This document shows positions 44,025-56,600 of a stretch of 64,000 bases of DNA, piece after piece; the stretch's first letter is position 1, and every line of letters starts with the position of its first letter. Where the stretch lies: NCBI GenBank assembly GCA_029891385.1, contig CM057234.1, forward strand, positions 20,570,350-20,634,349, given 5' to 3'. A program made the position numbers and the translations under genes. Below the pieces are notes generated by a model. That model was not told the DNA's origin, searched no databases, and worked only from the letters and a program-made list of their open reading frames with translations. The DNA comes from Erythroxylum novogranatense (taxonomy: Eukaryota > Streptophyta > Magnoliopsida > Malpighiales > Erythroxylaceae).

Positions 44025-45612
44025 AGAAATTCTGTCCTCGAAATTTTTACCTGCTTGCTCGAATAGGTGGGGATATTGTCTCCTCATATGCTCCTCTGTC
44101 TCCCATATTGCTTCTTCAGTTGAGTGGTTCCTCCAAAGGATTTTTACCAATGGAATAACCTTGTTCCTCAACTGCTTAATCCGTGATCCCACAATCTTGA
44201 TCGGCTCCTCAACATAGCTTAAGTTACTAGCAACCTCAATCTCCTGAGTCGGTATCACATGCGTCAGATCCGATCGGTATCTTCGGAGCATACTCACATG
44301 GAACACATTATGCAATTGAGACATCTCATTTGGTAAAGCTAACTTATAGGCCAAAGGTCCTATCCTCTCAATGATCTCATAAGGACCAACGTACCTAGGG
44401 CTCAACTTGCCCTTTTTACCGAATCTCAAAACTCCCCTCCAGGGTAACACTCTCAAAAATACTTTATCTCCTACACTGTACTCCATATCACTTTTGCCTA
44501 TCTTGAGCCGCTTTAGTTCGGCTTCAGATCAACTTCACCTTATCCACTGTGTCCTGTATCAACTCTGGGCCTTCCACCATTCTCAAGCCCTCTTTATCCT
44601 AATACAGTGGTGACTGACATTTCCTACCGTACAGTGTCTCATACGGTGCCATTCCGATACTACTATGGTAATGGTTATTGTAGGCAAACTCAATCAATGC
44701 CATATATTGATCCCAAGCTCCCCTAAACTCCAATACACAAGCCCTGAGCATATCCTCAACAGTTTTAATTGTCCTCTCACTCTGCCCATCTATTTGAGGA
44801 TGAAATGTTGTACTGAAATTTAACTTAGTTCCCATAGCAGTCTGCATGCTCTTCCAAAATCTCGAAGTAAATCTCGGATCTCTGTTCGATACTATGGACA
44901 CAGGTACTCCATGCAGTCTCACCACCTCATTCACATACTTCTGAGCCAACTGATCAAGTGAGTTATTCTCTCTCACTAGTAAGAAATGAGCCGATTTAGC
45001 CAACCAGTCCACTATGACCCAAATAGCATCATGCTGCCTCGGAGTCTTAGACAAACCCATGATGAAGTTCATAGTGATCCGTTCCCATTTCCACTCCGAA
45101 ATGGGCAACGAATTCAACTTCCCTACTGGAGCCTGGTGTTCCGCCTTCACTTGTTGGCACGTCATACATCTAGAAACATACTCAGCTACTTGCTTCTTCA
45201 TTCCAGGCCACCAAAAATGTTGCTTCAACGTGTTATACATCTTGGTAGTACCAGGATGCATAGCATAGGCAGCCATATGAGCTTCCTCAAGGATCTCCTT
45301 CCTCAAATCATCCACATTGGGCACACATAGCCTATGTCTCAACCATAAAGTCTCATCCCTCAACTCAAACTCAGACTCCAGATTTGCCTTCACTTTCTCT
45401 ATAAGCTTTACCATATCAGAATCTTTGTTCTGAAATCTTCTGATTCTATCATGTAGCATTGGCCTCAACTTCAAAGTAGCAATTAGTGCCTCATCTTGCT
45501 CCAGATTCAACTCTATATTTAGAGCTCTCAAATGAATCAGATTAGGTAACCTCGATAACTGAATCTGAGCTGTACTAACATTAGACTTCCTGCTCAAAGC
45601 ATCTGCCACCAC
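44025..45612 (-). pseudogene. Tekay-1 integrase with chromodomain
   Basis: Zinc-binding N-terminus: HMAAYAMHPGTTKMYNTLKQ followed by CMTCQQVK. Core: VIVDWLAKSAHFL (first Asp), then SNRDPRF, where the second catalytic Asp is an Asn, then DGQSERTIKTVEDML with the Glu. After a stop near 44597 and a frame break, the tail has VGDKVFLRVLPWRGV, YVGPYEIIERIGPLAYKLAL and a chromodomain (LVKILWRNHSTEEAIWETEE, about 44060-44170). Chromodomains direct chromovirus integration to chromatin. The last open frame has no stop before the PPT and ends on a TAA inside the LTR (44004-44006). Confidence 0.93.
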
Positions 45613-45957
45613 ATTAGCTTTCCCTGGGTGGTGTTCAATAGTACAATCATAATCTTTCTATAACTCAATCTACCTCCTTTGCCTCAAGTTTAGCTCCTTA
45701 TGACTCATCAAATATTTCAGACTCTGATGATCAGTATATATCTGGAAAGTCTCCCCATATAAATAACGTCTCCAAATCTTTAGAGAAAAGACAACTGCAG
45801 CTAGCTCTAAATCATGTATCAGATAATTAATCTCGTGAGACCTTAATTGTCTCGATGCATCAGTACACATCCCAAATCTTGATGCGATGCATCGCTGTAC
45901 ACCACATATCCTCCGATCCCTGATGGAATGGTCAACACCGGTGTCGTCGTCAACCAA
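45613..45957 (-). pseudogene. Tekay-1 RNase H
   Basis: The frame at 45670-45957 reads [20 protein letters not shown], then [16 protein letters not shown] and [20 protein letters not shown], the gypsy RNase H with the Glu of DLELAAV and the Asp of YTDHQSL. The first Asp (VVYSDAS) is in the preceding RT frame, so one frameshift near 45890 splits the domain. It joins the integrase through MVADALSRKSNV (45580-45612). Confidence 0.9.
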
Positions 45958-47009
45958 CGTTTCAGCTCCTCAAAGCTCTTCTGACACTCCTCAGTCCATT
46001 TAAACACTACATTCTTCCTCATAAGTTTAGTTAGAGGGGCTGAGATTAGAGAAAAGCTCTCGACAAACTTTCGATAATACCCAGCCAATCCTAGGAGGCT
46101 TCGAATCTCTGACACATTTCTTGGAGCTTCCCAATTCATTACTGCCTCTATCTTCTTTGGATCTACCTGTATGCCATCTCCAGTCACTATATGCCCCAGA
46201 AATACCACCTGCTTCAGCCAAAATTCACACTTACTGAATTTGGCATACAATTGTTTCTCTCTCATAGTCTGTAAAATCACTCTCAAAAGCTCAGCATGCT
46301 CTTTTCTACTTTTTGAACACACCAAGATATCGTCAATGAACATAATTACAAATCGATCCAGGTAGGGCTGAAATACCTTATTCATTAAGGCCATAAAAGC
46401 TACCGGGGCATTAGTTAACCCAAACAGCATCACTAGGAACTCATAGTGCCTATACCTGCTCCTGAATGCACTCTTAGGTATATTAGCCTCTGCTATCTTC
46501 AACTGATAATACCATGATCTCAAATCCAGCTTAGTAAATACCTGAGCTCCCTACAACTGGTCAAGCAAGTTGTTAATTCTAGGCAACGGATACTTGTTAT
46601 TCACGGTCACCCGATTCAGTTTCCTATAATCGATGCACAATCTCAAAGTCCCATCCTTCTTCACAAACAACATTGGAGCTCCCCAAGGGGAAACACTGGG
46701 CCTTATGAAACCCTTTTCCAATAACTCCTGCAATTGAGCCTTCAGCTCCTTCAGTTCCACAGGTGCCATCCTATATGGAGGAATGGATATAGAAGTAGCA
46801 CCTATAACCAGATCAATTTTGAACTCTGTTTCCCAATCTGGTGGTAAACTAGGTAACTCCTCGGGAAATACATCTCGGAATTCCTTAACCACTGGAATGT
46901 CCTGTACGCTCTGCTCAACCCTAGTATCAATAATGTGGGCTAGATAAGCCTCACATCCTCCCTGCATCATCCTTAATGCTCTCAGGAATGAGATCATCCG
47001 GGCTGGTAC
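45843..47009 (-). pseudogene. Tekay-1 reverse transcriptase
   Basis: The N-terminal part (46551-47009) has [40 protein letters not shown] and [20 protein letters not shown]. The palm (45843-46523) has [20 protein letters not shown] and the catalytic box [13 protein letters not shown], followed by the thumb-connection [24 protein letters not shown] interrupts DQL-GAQ at about 46548-46550, where Tekay-2 has a CAG codon. That is consistent with a C-to-T change. At the 5' side the frame is cut by the solo LTR at 47010. Confidence 0.94.
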
Positions 47010-49103
47010 TGTTGGATCAGAAAAAGAAAACATGCTTTGTTTGAAAAAACGGTAGATTTCAAAACTTTTAAGAAATCATTACTTGCAGCGGAAGCAACAA
47101 ATCCAAATCAACATGCCAATCCATACATGATATGGTATAAGGATAATAAAATATAAACAAGATCAGGAGTATTACCGACTCTTATATTCTGACTTTAAAT
47201 CCTCATTGCGCTATCCTCTCCTTCTTCGTGTATCCAAATCCTTTGCCTTTGACTCTTTTCCTTTAGTAATCTACTTTCTCCTTGTTGTAGTATCCTCAAC
47301 CAATTAGATTTACCACCTGTTATTCAAGGACAATTAGGTTAACAAAATCCTTTGGTGGGAAAGGAGAAGAAATGTTTGGAGGAGATTTTCTTAGAAGAAG
47401 AAGAAGCAAAATTGAAACTCTTTCAATTAGTATTTTCGATTCTCTCTTTCATGAAAGGAGAGAAAGTGTAAAGAAAATTCAAGAACTCTTTCTTGCCTAC
47501 CAATTTCGTATATGCATGGATGGAAGGAGAGAGAGGCATCAAATGCATCACTTCTTTCATTAATCACTCATAAAATAGCCAATAAATGAGATTATCTTCA
47601 TTTATCTTTATGATGGCTATTTGAAAAGACCATAACCTAAAATTCAATACCCAATTTCGTTTTTGCCAAGAAGAAAGAAGGAAGATCGTCTATCTAATGT
47701 ACAACTTTCATCTTTAATCTAATGAATGCAAATAGGTTACAAGCCAACGTTAAAAGACAACCATTAAACCATTTAATGGTAAGTTCATAACTCCATTTAA
47801 TGATGATTAACCATAATAAAGACCATCTTTATTTAGCGTTTTAATGTCAAATGTGTGGTTACACATTTAACCTAGGAATAACCGAAATTGCTATCTTCTT
47901 CTTTAAAACAATTGTTTTAATATAATTAATCTAATCAATTAAATTAAACCAAAAAACCAAGCCCATTACTAAATGTACATTTGGGCTTCTTTAATTAGAC
48001 CAAGCCCAAGATTCAATTATGGGCTTCTAATTAACCTCCATTTATATTTCTTACTTAGCTTGATAACCTTCCTTAAAGCCAAGTGGGGAATCTTATTGGA
48101 CTTTGATAATTAAGTCGATAAGCCCGTAATTAATTCAATCTCATTGGAATTAATTCTAGCTTATTAACTAAATGTCATTCCACTAAAAAAAATTAGTTGA
48201 ATTCTTGAATTATTAAATATTATGAGAATATGTCCAATTGCAAACCCTATTTAGAAACTTATTATAGCCATCTGCACAACAAAAGTTAAAATTACCGTTT
48301 TGCCCTTATGTTGATTTTTCCTTCTAGATCTCTCATTTTACTTTATATGGTGGTTAACACATAAGATCTCATCTCAGTGTTAAGACTTGATGGGTAGCTA
48401 GTCCATCAAACTACTAGCGCCAGTTTAATCACCAAAATTCCTTAAAACATCTAGAAGAGATGATAACACTATAAACTCTTTATTTGAGTGAATGTTCCCT
48501 GATACATGTTTCAATTAATAATTCCAACATGCAGACACTAGATTAATACTCTGTAAAAATCCATTTCTATCATATCAAGAATTATAATGAAACATATATG
48601 AGTTCACCACTCATCAAGACTATGGTTCATAATAAGAGCATGCTTAAGTTGTATGTTTTAAGATTAAAGTAACAACCCACTTTATTCTTGAAAGCATACT
48701 TGATTTCAGATTCATTTAATAGTGCCATTATCGATAGTCAACTACTATCATGATATGAAACTCATCATTCCCTTGAAGTAACCTCCTTTACTTATATGGA
48801 GATAAATCATAACACTACAGTCTAAACCATAATCAAGCGACCAACTTGATTATTCAACTGTGAATCAATTAATTCAGATTCTAATAATATACATGTTTCC
48901 CATATATCTCTATGTATATATATATTACTTACAAGATAATCTTGGAACCTTATGACCAGATATATAATGCTCATACAGATAAAACCAAACTCTTTTGTTT
49001 TATTAATAATAAATATTTTCATTACAAAACTGTAACTGAAGAAAATAAAGTTACATGTAAATACACTTGCTTTCCAGGATACTATATTTACATAACTCCA
49101 ACA
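47010..49103 (-). repeat. Solo copia-type LTR (2.09 kb)
   Basis: TGTTGGA...TCCAACA ends, no internal genes, and flanks GGTAC (47005-47009) and GGCAC (49104-49108), a target-site duplication with one transition. Removing it restores continuity between the protease and RT parts of Tekay-1. The plus-strand start (CAGCGGAAGC near 47077) resembles the end of copia LTRs read in antisense, so I lean to minus orientation. AT-rich, no supported ORF. Confidence 0.82.
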
Positions 49104-49699
49104 GGCACTGCCTGATTAACTCCTCTGAACACTACTCTAGGCCGACCAGGAGATTCTAATACTATCTCCTTGGTGTAGCAATTCATGATGGCCCTATGGG
49201 CAGTGAGCCAATCCATGCCTTGGATAACATCTATCTCCCTCAATTGCAATACAATTAGGTTAGCCACCAACTCTACTTGATCAATCCTAATTAGGCACCC
49301 CTTGCAGACCTCACCCATAACAGTAGTACTGCCTAGAGGTGTACTCACCTCTAACCCATACTGTAGTGACTCCCTATCATAATACAGTCTATATGTCAAA
49401 TACGGTGCAATAAAGGAGTGCGTGGATCCTGGATCTAGTAGTGCAAATGCCTCCAAATCATAAACAAGAAGCGCACCTGCGACCACATCTGGTGAGTGTT
49501 GGGCCTCCTGCCTGATCATGGCATAGACCCTGGCCTGGGATTGTGGTCGGTTACTCTGTCCCTCAGTCCTCAAGAAAGAACTTCCAGCTCTCCCTCTGCC
49601 TCTACCTCGGTCGCTCTGTCCAGATCCACCACCTCTACTCTGCTGAACTGTAGTATTACTCCCAAATCGCCCACTGATAGCAAACTGAATATCTAACAT
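49104..49699 (-). pseudogene. Tekay-1 protease region
   Basis: A 203-residue frame. It has a Gly/Arg-rich linker (SGQSDRGRGRGRAGSS, residues about 26-42), then FALLDPGSTHSFIAPYLTYR, the retropepsin-like active site of gypsy elements (here DPGSTHSF), then GSTTVMGEVCKGC and REIDVIQGMDWLTAHRAIM. It would mature Gag-Pol. It is followed after GVNQAVP by the solo LTR insertion; the polyprotein continues at 47009. Confidence 0.92.
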
Positions 49700-50720
49700 C
49701 TTTGGGCAATCTCTAATTTAGTGGTCCAGGGAGCCACATTTAAAACAAGCTCCCGTCGATCTCCAGCACTCTCCACCATGCCTCCTCTCGCAATACTCAC
49801 AAATTGAGAACGGTTACAGTGAGCCTCTACCATCGCCGGTCAGGACAACTCGCCTCTGCTAGATCCTGACTACCTGAATCTACCTGATGATCTGATTGCT
49901 ATATTCTGGCACTTACTGAAGCTTCTGCCAGAACTCCTCTGACTCTCACTAGGCCTCTTTCCTCTGGACCCTTTCCCAGTCTCTACTTGTTTCTCCTTCA
50001 TCAACTGTTCAATTCTAATTGAGGCAGCTCTCAACTCAGTGAAAGTGCCCATATCTGACCTCACCAACCTTGTTCTGATCTCCATATTAAGCCCATTTTA
50101 AAATCTCCTGCATTTTTCTTCTTCAATAGGGATCAGAACGGTAGCATAACCCATCAATTCATTAAATTGGACCTCATAGTCCGCCACTAACATCTTGCCC
50201 TACTTCAGTTCCAAGAACTCTTGCATCTTCATTTCCAAGTAGACCTTGGGCATGTAATTTTCTCTGAAGACTCTCAGGAAGTCTTCCCACTTCAATTGAC
50301 AAGGCCTGGTGGTACTGCTTAGAACAGTCTTCCTCCACTGGTAAGCTAGGCCCTGCATTAATGATACTACATAGTTAAACTTCTCATCAGGCTCGCAGTC
50401 CATCTAATCAAAAACCCTCTCAATCCTCTCTAACCATCCCTTGGACTCAGCAGGGTCTGTGCTTCCATAAAAGTCCACAACTCCCTGCTTCTGTAGCCTA
50501 TCATACCTTCTCTCCCTTCTCTCGGAAACTCTAGGAGGCAACCCCTCGGATTGAGGTACCGAGGACTGTCTACTGGCTCCGACAGATCCTTGGTCAGCTG
50601 GTTGATCAATCTAATCACCTAGGGCTGATGACCTATAACAAATGATAACTTCAATCATTATCCGCATTACTCAAGATATTTCATGCTTATCATTTCTATA
50701 AGTCCCAACAGATGCTAAAC
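49700..50720 (-). pseudogene. Tekay-1 gag with two zinc knuckles
   Basis: Broken frames give the Retrotrans_gag domain: MDCEPDEKFNYVVSLMQGLA, WEDFLRVFRENYMPKVYLEM and KMQEFLELK (50200-50403). A basic region follows (49870-50085). Two knuckle-like motifs lie near 49730-49805: CEYCERRHGGEC, and CFKCGSLDH with a TAA stop before IRDCP. Frameshifts separate the parts. Confidence 0.88.
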
Positions 50721-50723
50721 CAT

Positions 50724-50735
50724 GCTTTGATACCA
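50724..50735 (-). other. Tekay-1 primer-binding site (tRNA-iMet)
   Basis: The minus strand reads TGGTATCAAAGC, 6 bp after the 5' LTR end. It differs by one base from the perfect site of Tekay-2. Confidence 0.9.
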
Positions 50736-50741
50736 CCTAGT

Positions 50742-52162
50742 TGCAGCGCCCCCTTACCGCAGGGTACCCACCGAGACACCCGAAGATCATTCCGGCACAT
50801 ATCCTACGATGAGGGCACGTTACGATCGATCACTACATTCCTTTCATATGGCATGGTAACAATTCACTAAAAGCATCATAAAAAAATCACAATATTTAAA
50901 ACCAACTTTTTCCTCATCGCATTTCACAAAATCGAAGTCTACATTGTCTTTCAACATTATCCATATGTACATCACCAAAAAAACTAATACAATAGTACTA
51001 CATGAATGAGGAAAGTACATCAAAGTTATCTAAACCACTCAAAAGGGCCCCAGCTGATCGACCTTTGAGCCATGACCTTTCTCACCAACCACAATCTACT
51101 CGGCTAGTAGAGCCTCTTTAGTAGTTAGAGTCGTCTCTCGGTCCTAAAAAGACAACGTTGCAATTTTGATGAGTTTTGTGAACTCAATGAGTGAACCATC
51201 ATTGATGAGTTCACCGGGTCAAACACACATATCACATATTACACAAATATTCATTCAATGGATTCAATCTTATAATGTCATATGCATGAGACTCATATTC
51301 GTTGTTAATGTTGTGACCGAATGCCCATCACATACTTATACACAATTACTGGCCCATAGGGCTCAGTCGGAACAGAATCACAGAGCATAGCTCTGTACAC
51401 AAAACATATATGACGGAGCAAAGCTCTACGTGGAAGCACTTCATTGGCCACTCAAATCACAACACCTTTATCTGAGCATGCATTTTATGAAATGCACCAC
51501 ATACGGATTATGTCATATCAGGCAATCACATGCGATATTTAATCAGAAACTCATTATCATCGGACCTAAGTCCGGCATTCAACTCTCGTTGAGAATTCAT
51601 GCATCACACAGGATTTCAAAGCAAAACAAAGCACTTCCAATACCATAATCACATAACAATCTCCTCGGACTTTAAGTCCGGAATTCAAATCAAATTATAA
51701 TTACTTTATAATTGGAAGCTAACACATCATACAATTTCAAAGCAAATCCACCCTAGGAAATCATCTAGGTTGACTCACAAGTTTCTCCCGAAGCTAATGC
51801 CTGGAAGATCCAGCAACTTCTGGAGGTTGCCGTTCTAGTGGCTCCTCTATAACAATTAACATACACATATATCACAATTTGAACAATCATAAATGTTTAA
51901 TAATGCACATGAATGAGATGAAATATGTACAATGCATATTCATGACTATCTCGGGTATCACTCCATCAATTTCATCACAAGACATTCAACTATCAAAACT
52001 CACTTAAGTAGCCTTATTCTGTGGGATTTAAACCTCCATAACCCATTTGAATCCAATTTCATAGCCCAATGAACCATTTCAGATCTTTCTCCAAACTCTA
52101 ACTTTCGGGTCCACTGCTCATGTTTAATTAGAAGGCAAAACTTGCATAATTTGAGCCTACCC
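50742..52162 (-). repeat. Tekay-1 5' LTR, U5-side part
   Basis: Collinear with 40753-42180 of the 3' LTR, including the hairpin block (51310-51463) and the acceptor-like site. It is interrupted at 52162 by Tekay-2; TACCC (52158-52162) is the target-site copy. Confidence 0.92.
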
Positions 52163-52641
52163 TGCAACATCCCGTTACTGTTAGCAAGGGCATTATGGTG
52201 ATATTGGTCAGACTGATAGGTTTCATTGCATTCACTAATTGAGCATGTTACTGGCCTCTGATCATAGAGGAACAGGTTTATTGCATATGCATTTATTCAT
52301 AGGTACATGCATTCATGGTTTCCGGTAATTTAATTGAGCATGGACTGACTGAATTGACTGGATCGTGATTAATTAAGAAATTAAGAGTAATTGGGCTCGA
52401 ATGACTGATTTAGAATATTTTAAGAGCGATTGGCAATTGATAGTGCTTATAGGAAATTTTATGGAAATTCGGGAGAAATGCCCGGACCGGAAATTTTCGA
52501 GTGACAGACCGATTAACCGTATGAGACTGAAAGAATTGTCCAATGGCGATCGAAAAATTAGAGTTATACTGTTAAAAAATAAAAATGTTGAGCCATTGCA
52601 ATTTAGAGACTGAAAATTGAACTGATTTGGAGACCTATGTC

Positions 52642-52649
52642 TATAAATA
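52642..52649 (+). promoter_or_regulatory. TATA box of Tekay-2 5' LTR
   Basis: TATAAATA in a GC-poor context, about 480 bp into the LTR and 260 bp before the donor-like site. It is the best TATA match in this LTR. Confidence 0.6.
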
Positions 52650-53045
52650 GCTTAGGTTGGAATTGAGGATTTTCTTAAGGCAAAAAGCTAGCTTCTTCTC
52701 TTCCTCCGACCACGGTGAACGTCGATCCCTTTCGTTGGTAAGAGATCTCGACTATTTCTTGTGGTTTTCCTCTTATTGTGTATGGCCAACTTGATTCTTG
52801 TGGAGGATGAAGGTTGAGAAGATTGGAGAGTGGTTAATCGTGGATTTTGAAGCATTTTAGGGTTTACGGTGATTTTGAGAGATTTGTGGATTTGAGCTTG
52901 ATTGGTAAGTATTTATGGCTTTAATGTTGTTATTAATGGTTTCTGATGCATTTATGGCATTTATTATGGTTGATTTGGGTAGTTGAGAGTGTTAATGGAG
53001 GTTTTAGAGTGAGAAATGGATGAAATGCGATCGGAGAAAACGGTG

Positions 53046-53229
53046 GCGCGACCAGACGTCATGACGTCTGGCGCGACCCGCCATGACGAATAATTAAGTG
53101 CTTTCGACGAAAGACGGAATTCACGCTTGGCGAGAGCAGCGAGAAGGATGCACGCCGCGACGAGTGTCCTTTACGCCGCGGCGAGCAACCCTTATGCGTC
53201 GCGGCGAAGGCCGCAAGGTCGCGGCGAGG
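53046..53229. repeat. CpG palindrome array, Tekay-2 5' LTR
   Basis: Units include CCAGACGTCATGACGTCTGG (an extended 20-bp palindrome near 53053), ACGCCGCGACGAG, ACGCCGCGGCGAG and GTCGCGGCGAGG. The 3' LTR fragment lacks this portion. Confidence 0.85.
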
Positions 53230-54017
53230 GGCATTTCCGATTGGATTGATTTTTGATTATTGGGCATAACTTATGGTATAGACCTCCGATTGGGGTGATT
53301 CTCGATTCATTGTGAACTAGGGAAAAATGTCTACAATTGAGGATAATTATGAAAGTTAGAATTTAATTTAAATGGCATTGATTTATAGAGATTAAGGTCA
53401 ATTATGGTTCCTATTGTGACCTAAGTATTGAATTGTGACTATTGGAGTTTTAATTGGGATTTTTAATAAAGGCTTTGATCCAATGAATAGGAAATTGTTA
53501 TAGGGAGTTTGAATTGAGGAAATTGAACTGGATTCTAGGATTGGATCAATTATTGTCGATCAATTGAGCGAAGAATTAGAATGGGGCATAAGAGTTCAAA
53601 ATTGGGTTTTAGCACCGGAAATCGTGAACATGCATTGTACATAATTTCATTGAGACATATGCATCACTGAATTGTTTAATTGAGCATCTAGTAATGAGAC
53701 TGTATTTTACTGCTATAGAGGCGCCGTTGGATCGTCATTCCACGGAAATTGCTGGAACTTCTAGGCAGTAGCTCGGAAGTTACAGGTGAGTAACCTAGTT
53801 GGTTTCTCAAATTCTTGATTGTCTAAATGCTCAATGTGAATTACTTGTCAATGTGAAATTACATGATTACTGAAGTGTATATGATAGAATGGGATGTTTC
53901 TACTGTATTGGACTAGACTACTGCATGACACTGAGAAATGCAATACTGGGCTTTTATAGCCATACACTGAATTACTGAACACTGCAATACATGCATAAAT
54001 GCATGATCAGATAATGG

Positions 54018-54185
54018 ATATGTGACCCAAGTTGCTATTATTACTGAAAAGAGCCTCGAGCTCGAACATCAGATCGACCGCCTCGAGCCCAGGGGAGAAA
54101 TCTCGACGCGCCCCCATCGAATCTCGACTTAGCACTTGGGCACAATACTGAATAACTGGAAAAAGAGTCACATATGCATTGTACA
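54018..54185. repeat. Hairpin block with outer stem, Tekay-2 5' LTR
   Basis: The outer arms ATATGTGAC (54018-54026) and GTCACATAT (54177-54185) are exact complements. GAGCCTCGAGCTCG and CCTCGAGCCCAGGGG-type hairpins lie inside. The 3' LTR copy spans 57580-57740. The outer stem differs in sequence from Tekay-3 and Tekay-1 but shares the GTGAC/GTCAC core. Confidence 0.75.
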
Positions 54186-54841
54186 CACATGAATAATTGT
54201 TTTGTGACGATTACTGAATTACGTGATGGCATGGTTTACTGTAAATTGTGATATGATACTGTAAAGTGTTATATGCTATTGTGAATTGTTATTTGATACT
54301 GCAAACTATTATAGGCTACTGCAAATTGTTATATATTAATTGTATCTTACTGTGTCGTGCTGTACGTAATTTGCGTAATGCATGATTTGAGTGAACCATC
54401 GATGATGGTTTCTCACTGAGTTCGCAAACTCACCCAAAATTGCAACCTATTTTTTCAGGATCGTTAGAGTAGACTCCTCGCTCTGGAGATAGTCTTTTCC
54501 TGCCGTGCGAGCGTGCTGGCAAGAGAAGCGATGGCTCACAGATCGGTCAGCTGGGTTGGACTTTTGCGGATGATCTTAGGATAGATGTTTGTATCAGTTT
54601 CCTTTTTGGTGTTATTTAGGGGACTGATAAACTTGTCTATTCTGTTATTGGATGACTGTATCAAGAATATTTTGGATTTTAAAATTTACTGATTTCTGAT
54701 ATATTATGGTTTTAATGATTGCGATGCCATATGGAATATTAGCGGAATTTTCTGGTAGTGCACCTTTATCGTGGGATACATGTCGGAGCGACCTTCGGGC
54801 GTCCTGATGTGTACCCTACGGTGAGGGGGCGCTACATTAGG

Positions 54842-54853
54842 TGGTATCAGAGC
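54842..54853 (+). other. Tekay-2 primer-binding site (tRNA-iMet)
   Basis: A perfect TGGTATCAGAGC 5 bp after the LTR end. Confidence 0.95.
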
Positions 54854-54994
54854 ATGGTTTGGCTTCTTTTGAGCATAGTGTATTTTGGGCTGGAATCACT
54901 GTAAGAATAGTAGAACTGATCAAAATTTTTTGTCTGTTTTCGGTCATCCGTCCTTGGAGATCGAGTTGAGCTACCAGCTGACCTGGAATCGGTA

Positions 54995-55900
54995 GGAGCT
55001 AGTAGGGAGTCCCCGATGCCTCTTTCAGAGGAGTTGCCTCCTTGAGTTCCTGTGAGACGGGAACGGAGATATGATCGACTGCGTAAGTAGGGGACTGTTG
55101 ACTTCTATGGCAGCACCGACCCTGCGGAGGCTGAGGGATGGCTAGAGAGGACTGAGAGAGTCCTCGATCAGATGGATTGCGACCTTGAGGAGAGGTTTGA
55201 TTATGCCGTCTCTTTGCTACAGGGTCCTGCATATTAGTGGTGGAAGATCGTCCGACAAGCGGTACCACGACCACAATCTGTGACATGGGATGACTTTCTG
55301 AGGGCCTTCAAGGACAATTTCATGCCTAAGGTCTTTCTGGAAATGAAGTTGTAGGAGTTCTTAGAGCTGAGACAGGGATAGTTGACCGTGGCCGACTATG
55401 AGGTGCGGTTCAACGAGCTGATGGTCTATGCTTCTACACTGGTTGCTATTGAGGCTGACAGGTGTCGGCGTTTTGAGGGCGGACTCAATCTGGAGATCCG
55501 CACTATATGGCGTGTCGACATGGTTAATTTCATTGGGCGAGGGCTTCTTTGTGAGGATAGAGCAACCATCGAGACAACAGATGACTAAGACCGGTGCTGG
55601 GACCAGCATAAGAAATCTAGTGATAGCCAGGGCAGTGCTGGCAGAGGATATAGCAAGCGTCAGAGTAGGCCCTTCAAGTCCGCAGGAGGGGTTAGATAGA
55701 CTGGTCATGGGCGAGGGGCGATTTATGCTGGATCGGTAGTGGTGGCAGCGATGCGAGTTTTGAGCGATCTGTTCCTTTATGCGAGTATTGTGACAAGAGG
55801 CATAGTGGAGAGTGTCGATGGCTGTCTGGAGCCTGTTTGAGGTTTGGCTCGATGGACCACCTAGTAAGAAACTGCCCAGAGACTTTGGGAGCCCAGTCTA
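54995..55900 (+). pseudogene. Tekay-2 gag
   Basis: Conceptual translation from about 55086 gives VDFYGSTDPAEAEGWLERTE, RFDYAVSLLQGPAY, a stop, then WDDFLRAFKDNFMPKVFLEM, another stop, and LTVADYEVRFNELMVYAS (55382-55450). Knuckles near 55786-55895 read CEYCDKRHSGEC and CLRFGSMDHLVRNC; the second Cys ligand of the latter is Phe. At least two in-frame stops and a frameshift near 55590. Confidence 0.88.
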
Positions 55901-56600
55901 CTATGACTGGAAGATCGAGCAAAGAATATCACAAAGGCAAAATGAGCCGTGGAGGTGGATCAGGATGGAGAGGCCGAGTAGAGGGGTCCGCAGTGAGGTT
56001 AGAGGGACCGAGCAGAGCAGCGATCCTGAGCTAGTGGTCTATGCCATGACTCGGCAGAGACCGAGATTCCTGGATGTTGTTCTTTGGTATGCTTCTGATT
56101 TCTGGTTTTGAAGCATATGCATTGATGGATCCTGGATCCACTCATTCTTTCATTGCACCGCATTTAGCATGTAGACTGCATGGGGATAGGCAGAGGTTAC
56201 CGTATGGGTTAGAGGTAGGTAGTACGACTGTATTGGGAGAGGTCTGTATAGGGTGTCCGGTTCAGATCGACCGAGTAGTTCTGAGTGCTAATCTGATCAT
56301 TTTGCCTTTGAGGGAGATTGACGTGATATTGGGGATGGACTGGTTGACTACGCATAGGGCCATTATAGACTGTTATACCAAGGAGGTTGTGTTGGAGTCT
56401 CTTGGTCAGCCCAGAGCTGTGTTTCGAGGAGTTAGTCAAGCAGTGCCAGCGAGGATGATATCCTTTTTGAGTGCCCTGAGATTGATGCAGGGAGGTTGTG
56501 AGGCCTATCTGGCTCACGTAGTAGATTCCAGAGTCGAGCTGAGATTGCAGGATGTTCCCGTAGTCAAGAAATTTCGGATGTGTTTCCAGGAGTTCTTTGG
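55901..56600 (+). pseudogene. Tekay-2 protease region
   Basis: The frame at 56074-56697 contains FEAYALMDPGSTHSFIAPHL (active-site region), GSTTVLGEVCIGC and EIDVILGMDWLTTHRAIIDC, then [21 protein letters not shown] frameshift near 56575 separates it from the RT frame that follows. Confidence 0.9.

Larger units (their letters stand above)
52905..54458 (+). other. Putative leader intron in Tekay-2 5' LTR
   Basis: TTG|GTAAGTATTT donor-like site and CCTATTTTTTCAG acceptor-like site, 1.55 kb apart. The palindrome array and hairpin block lie inside, as in Tekay-3. The acceptor is also present in the truncated 3' LTR (ending at 58024). Not demonstrated. Confidence 0.5.
52163..54836 (+). repeat. 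Tekay-2 5' LTR (2.67 kb)
   Basis: TGCAACATCCCG start and GGCGCTACA end. In order: TATA box (52642-52649), donor-like GTAAGT (52905), palindrome array (53046-53229), hairpin block (54018-54185), paired hairpins (about 54399-54432) and an acceptor-like site ending at 54458. Confidence 0.93.

Noticed and set aside
47010..49103. A host gene or a separate element inside Tekay-1
   Set aside because: No coding region; TGTTGGA/TCCAACA ends and a near-perfect 5-bp duplication identify a solo LTR.
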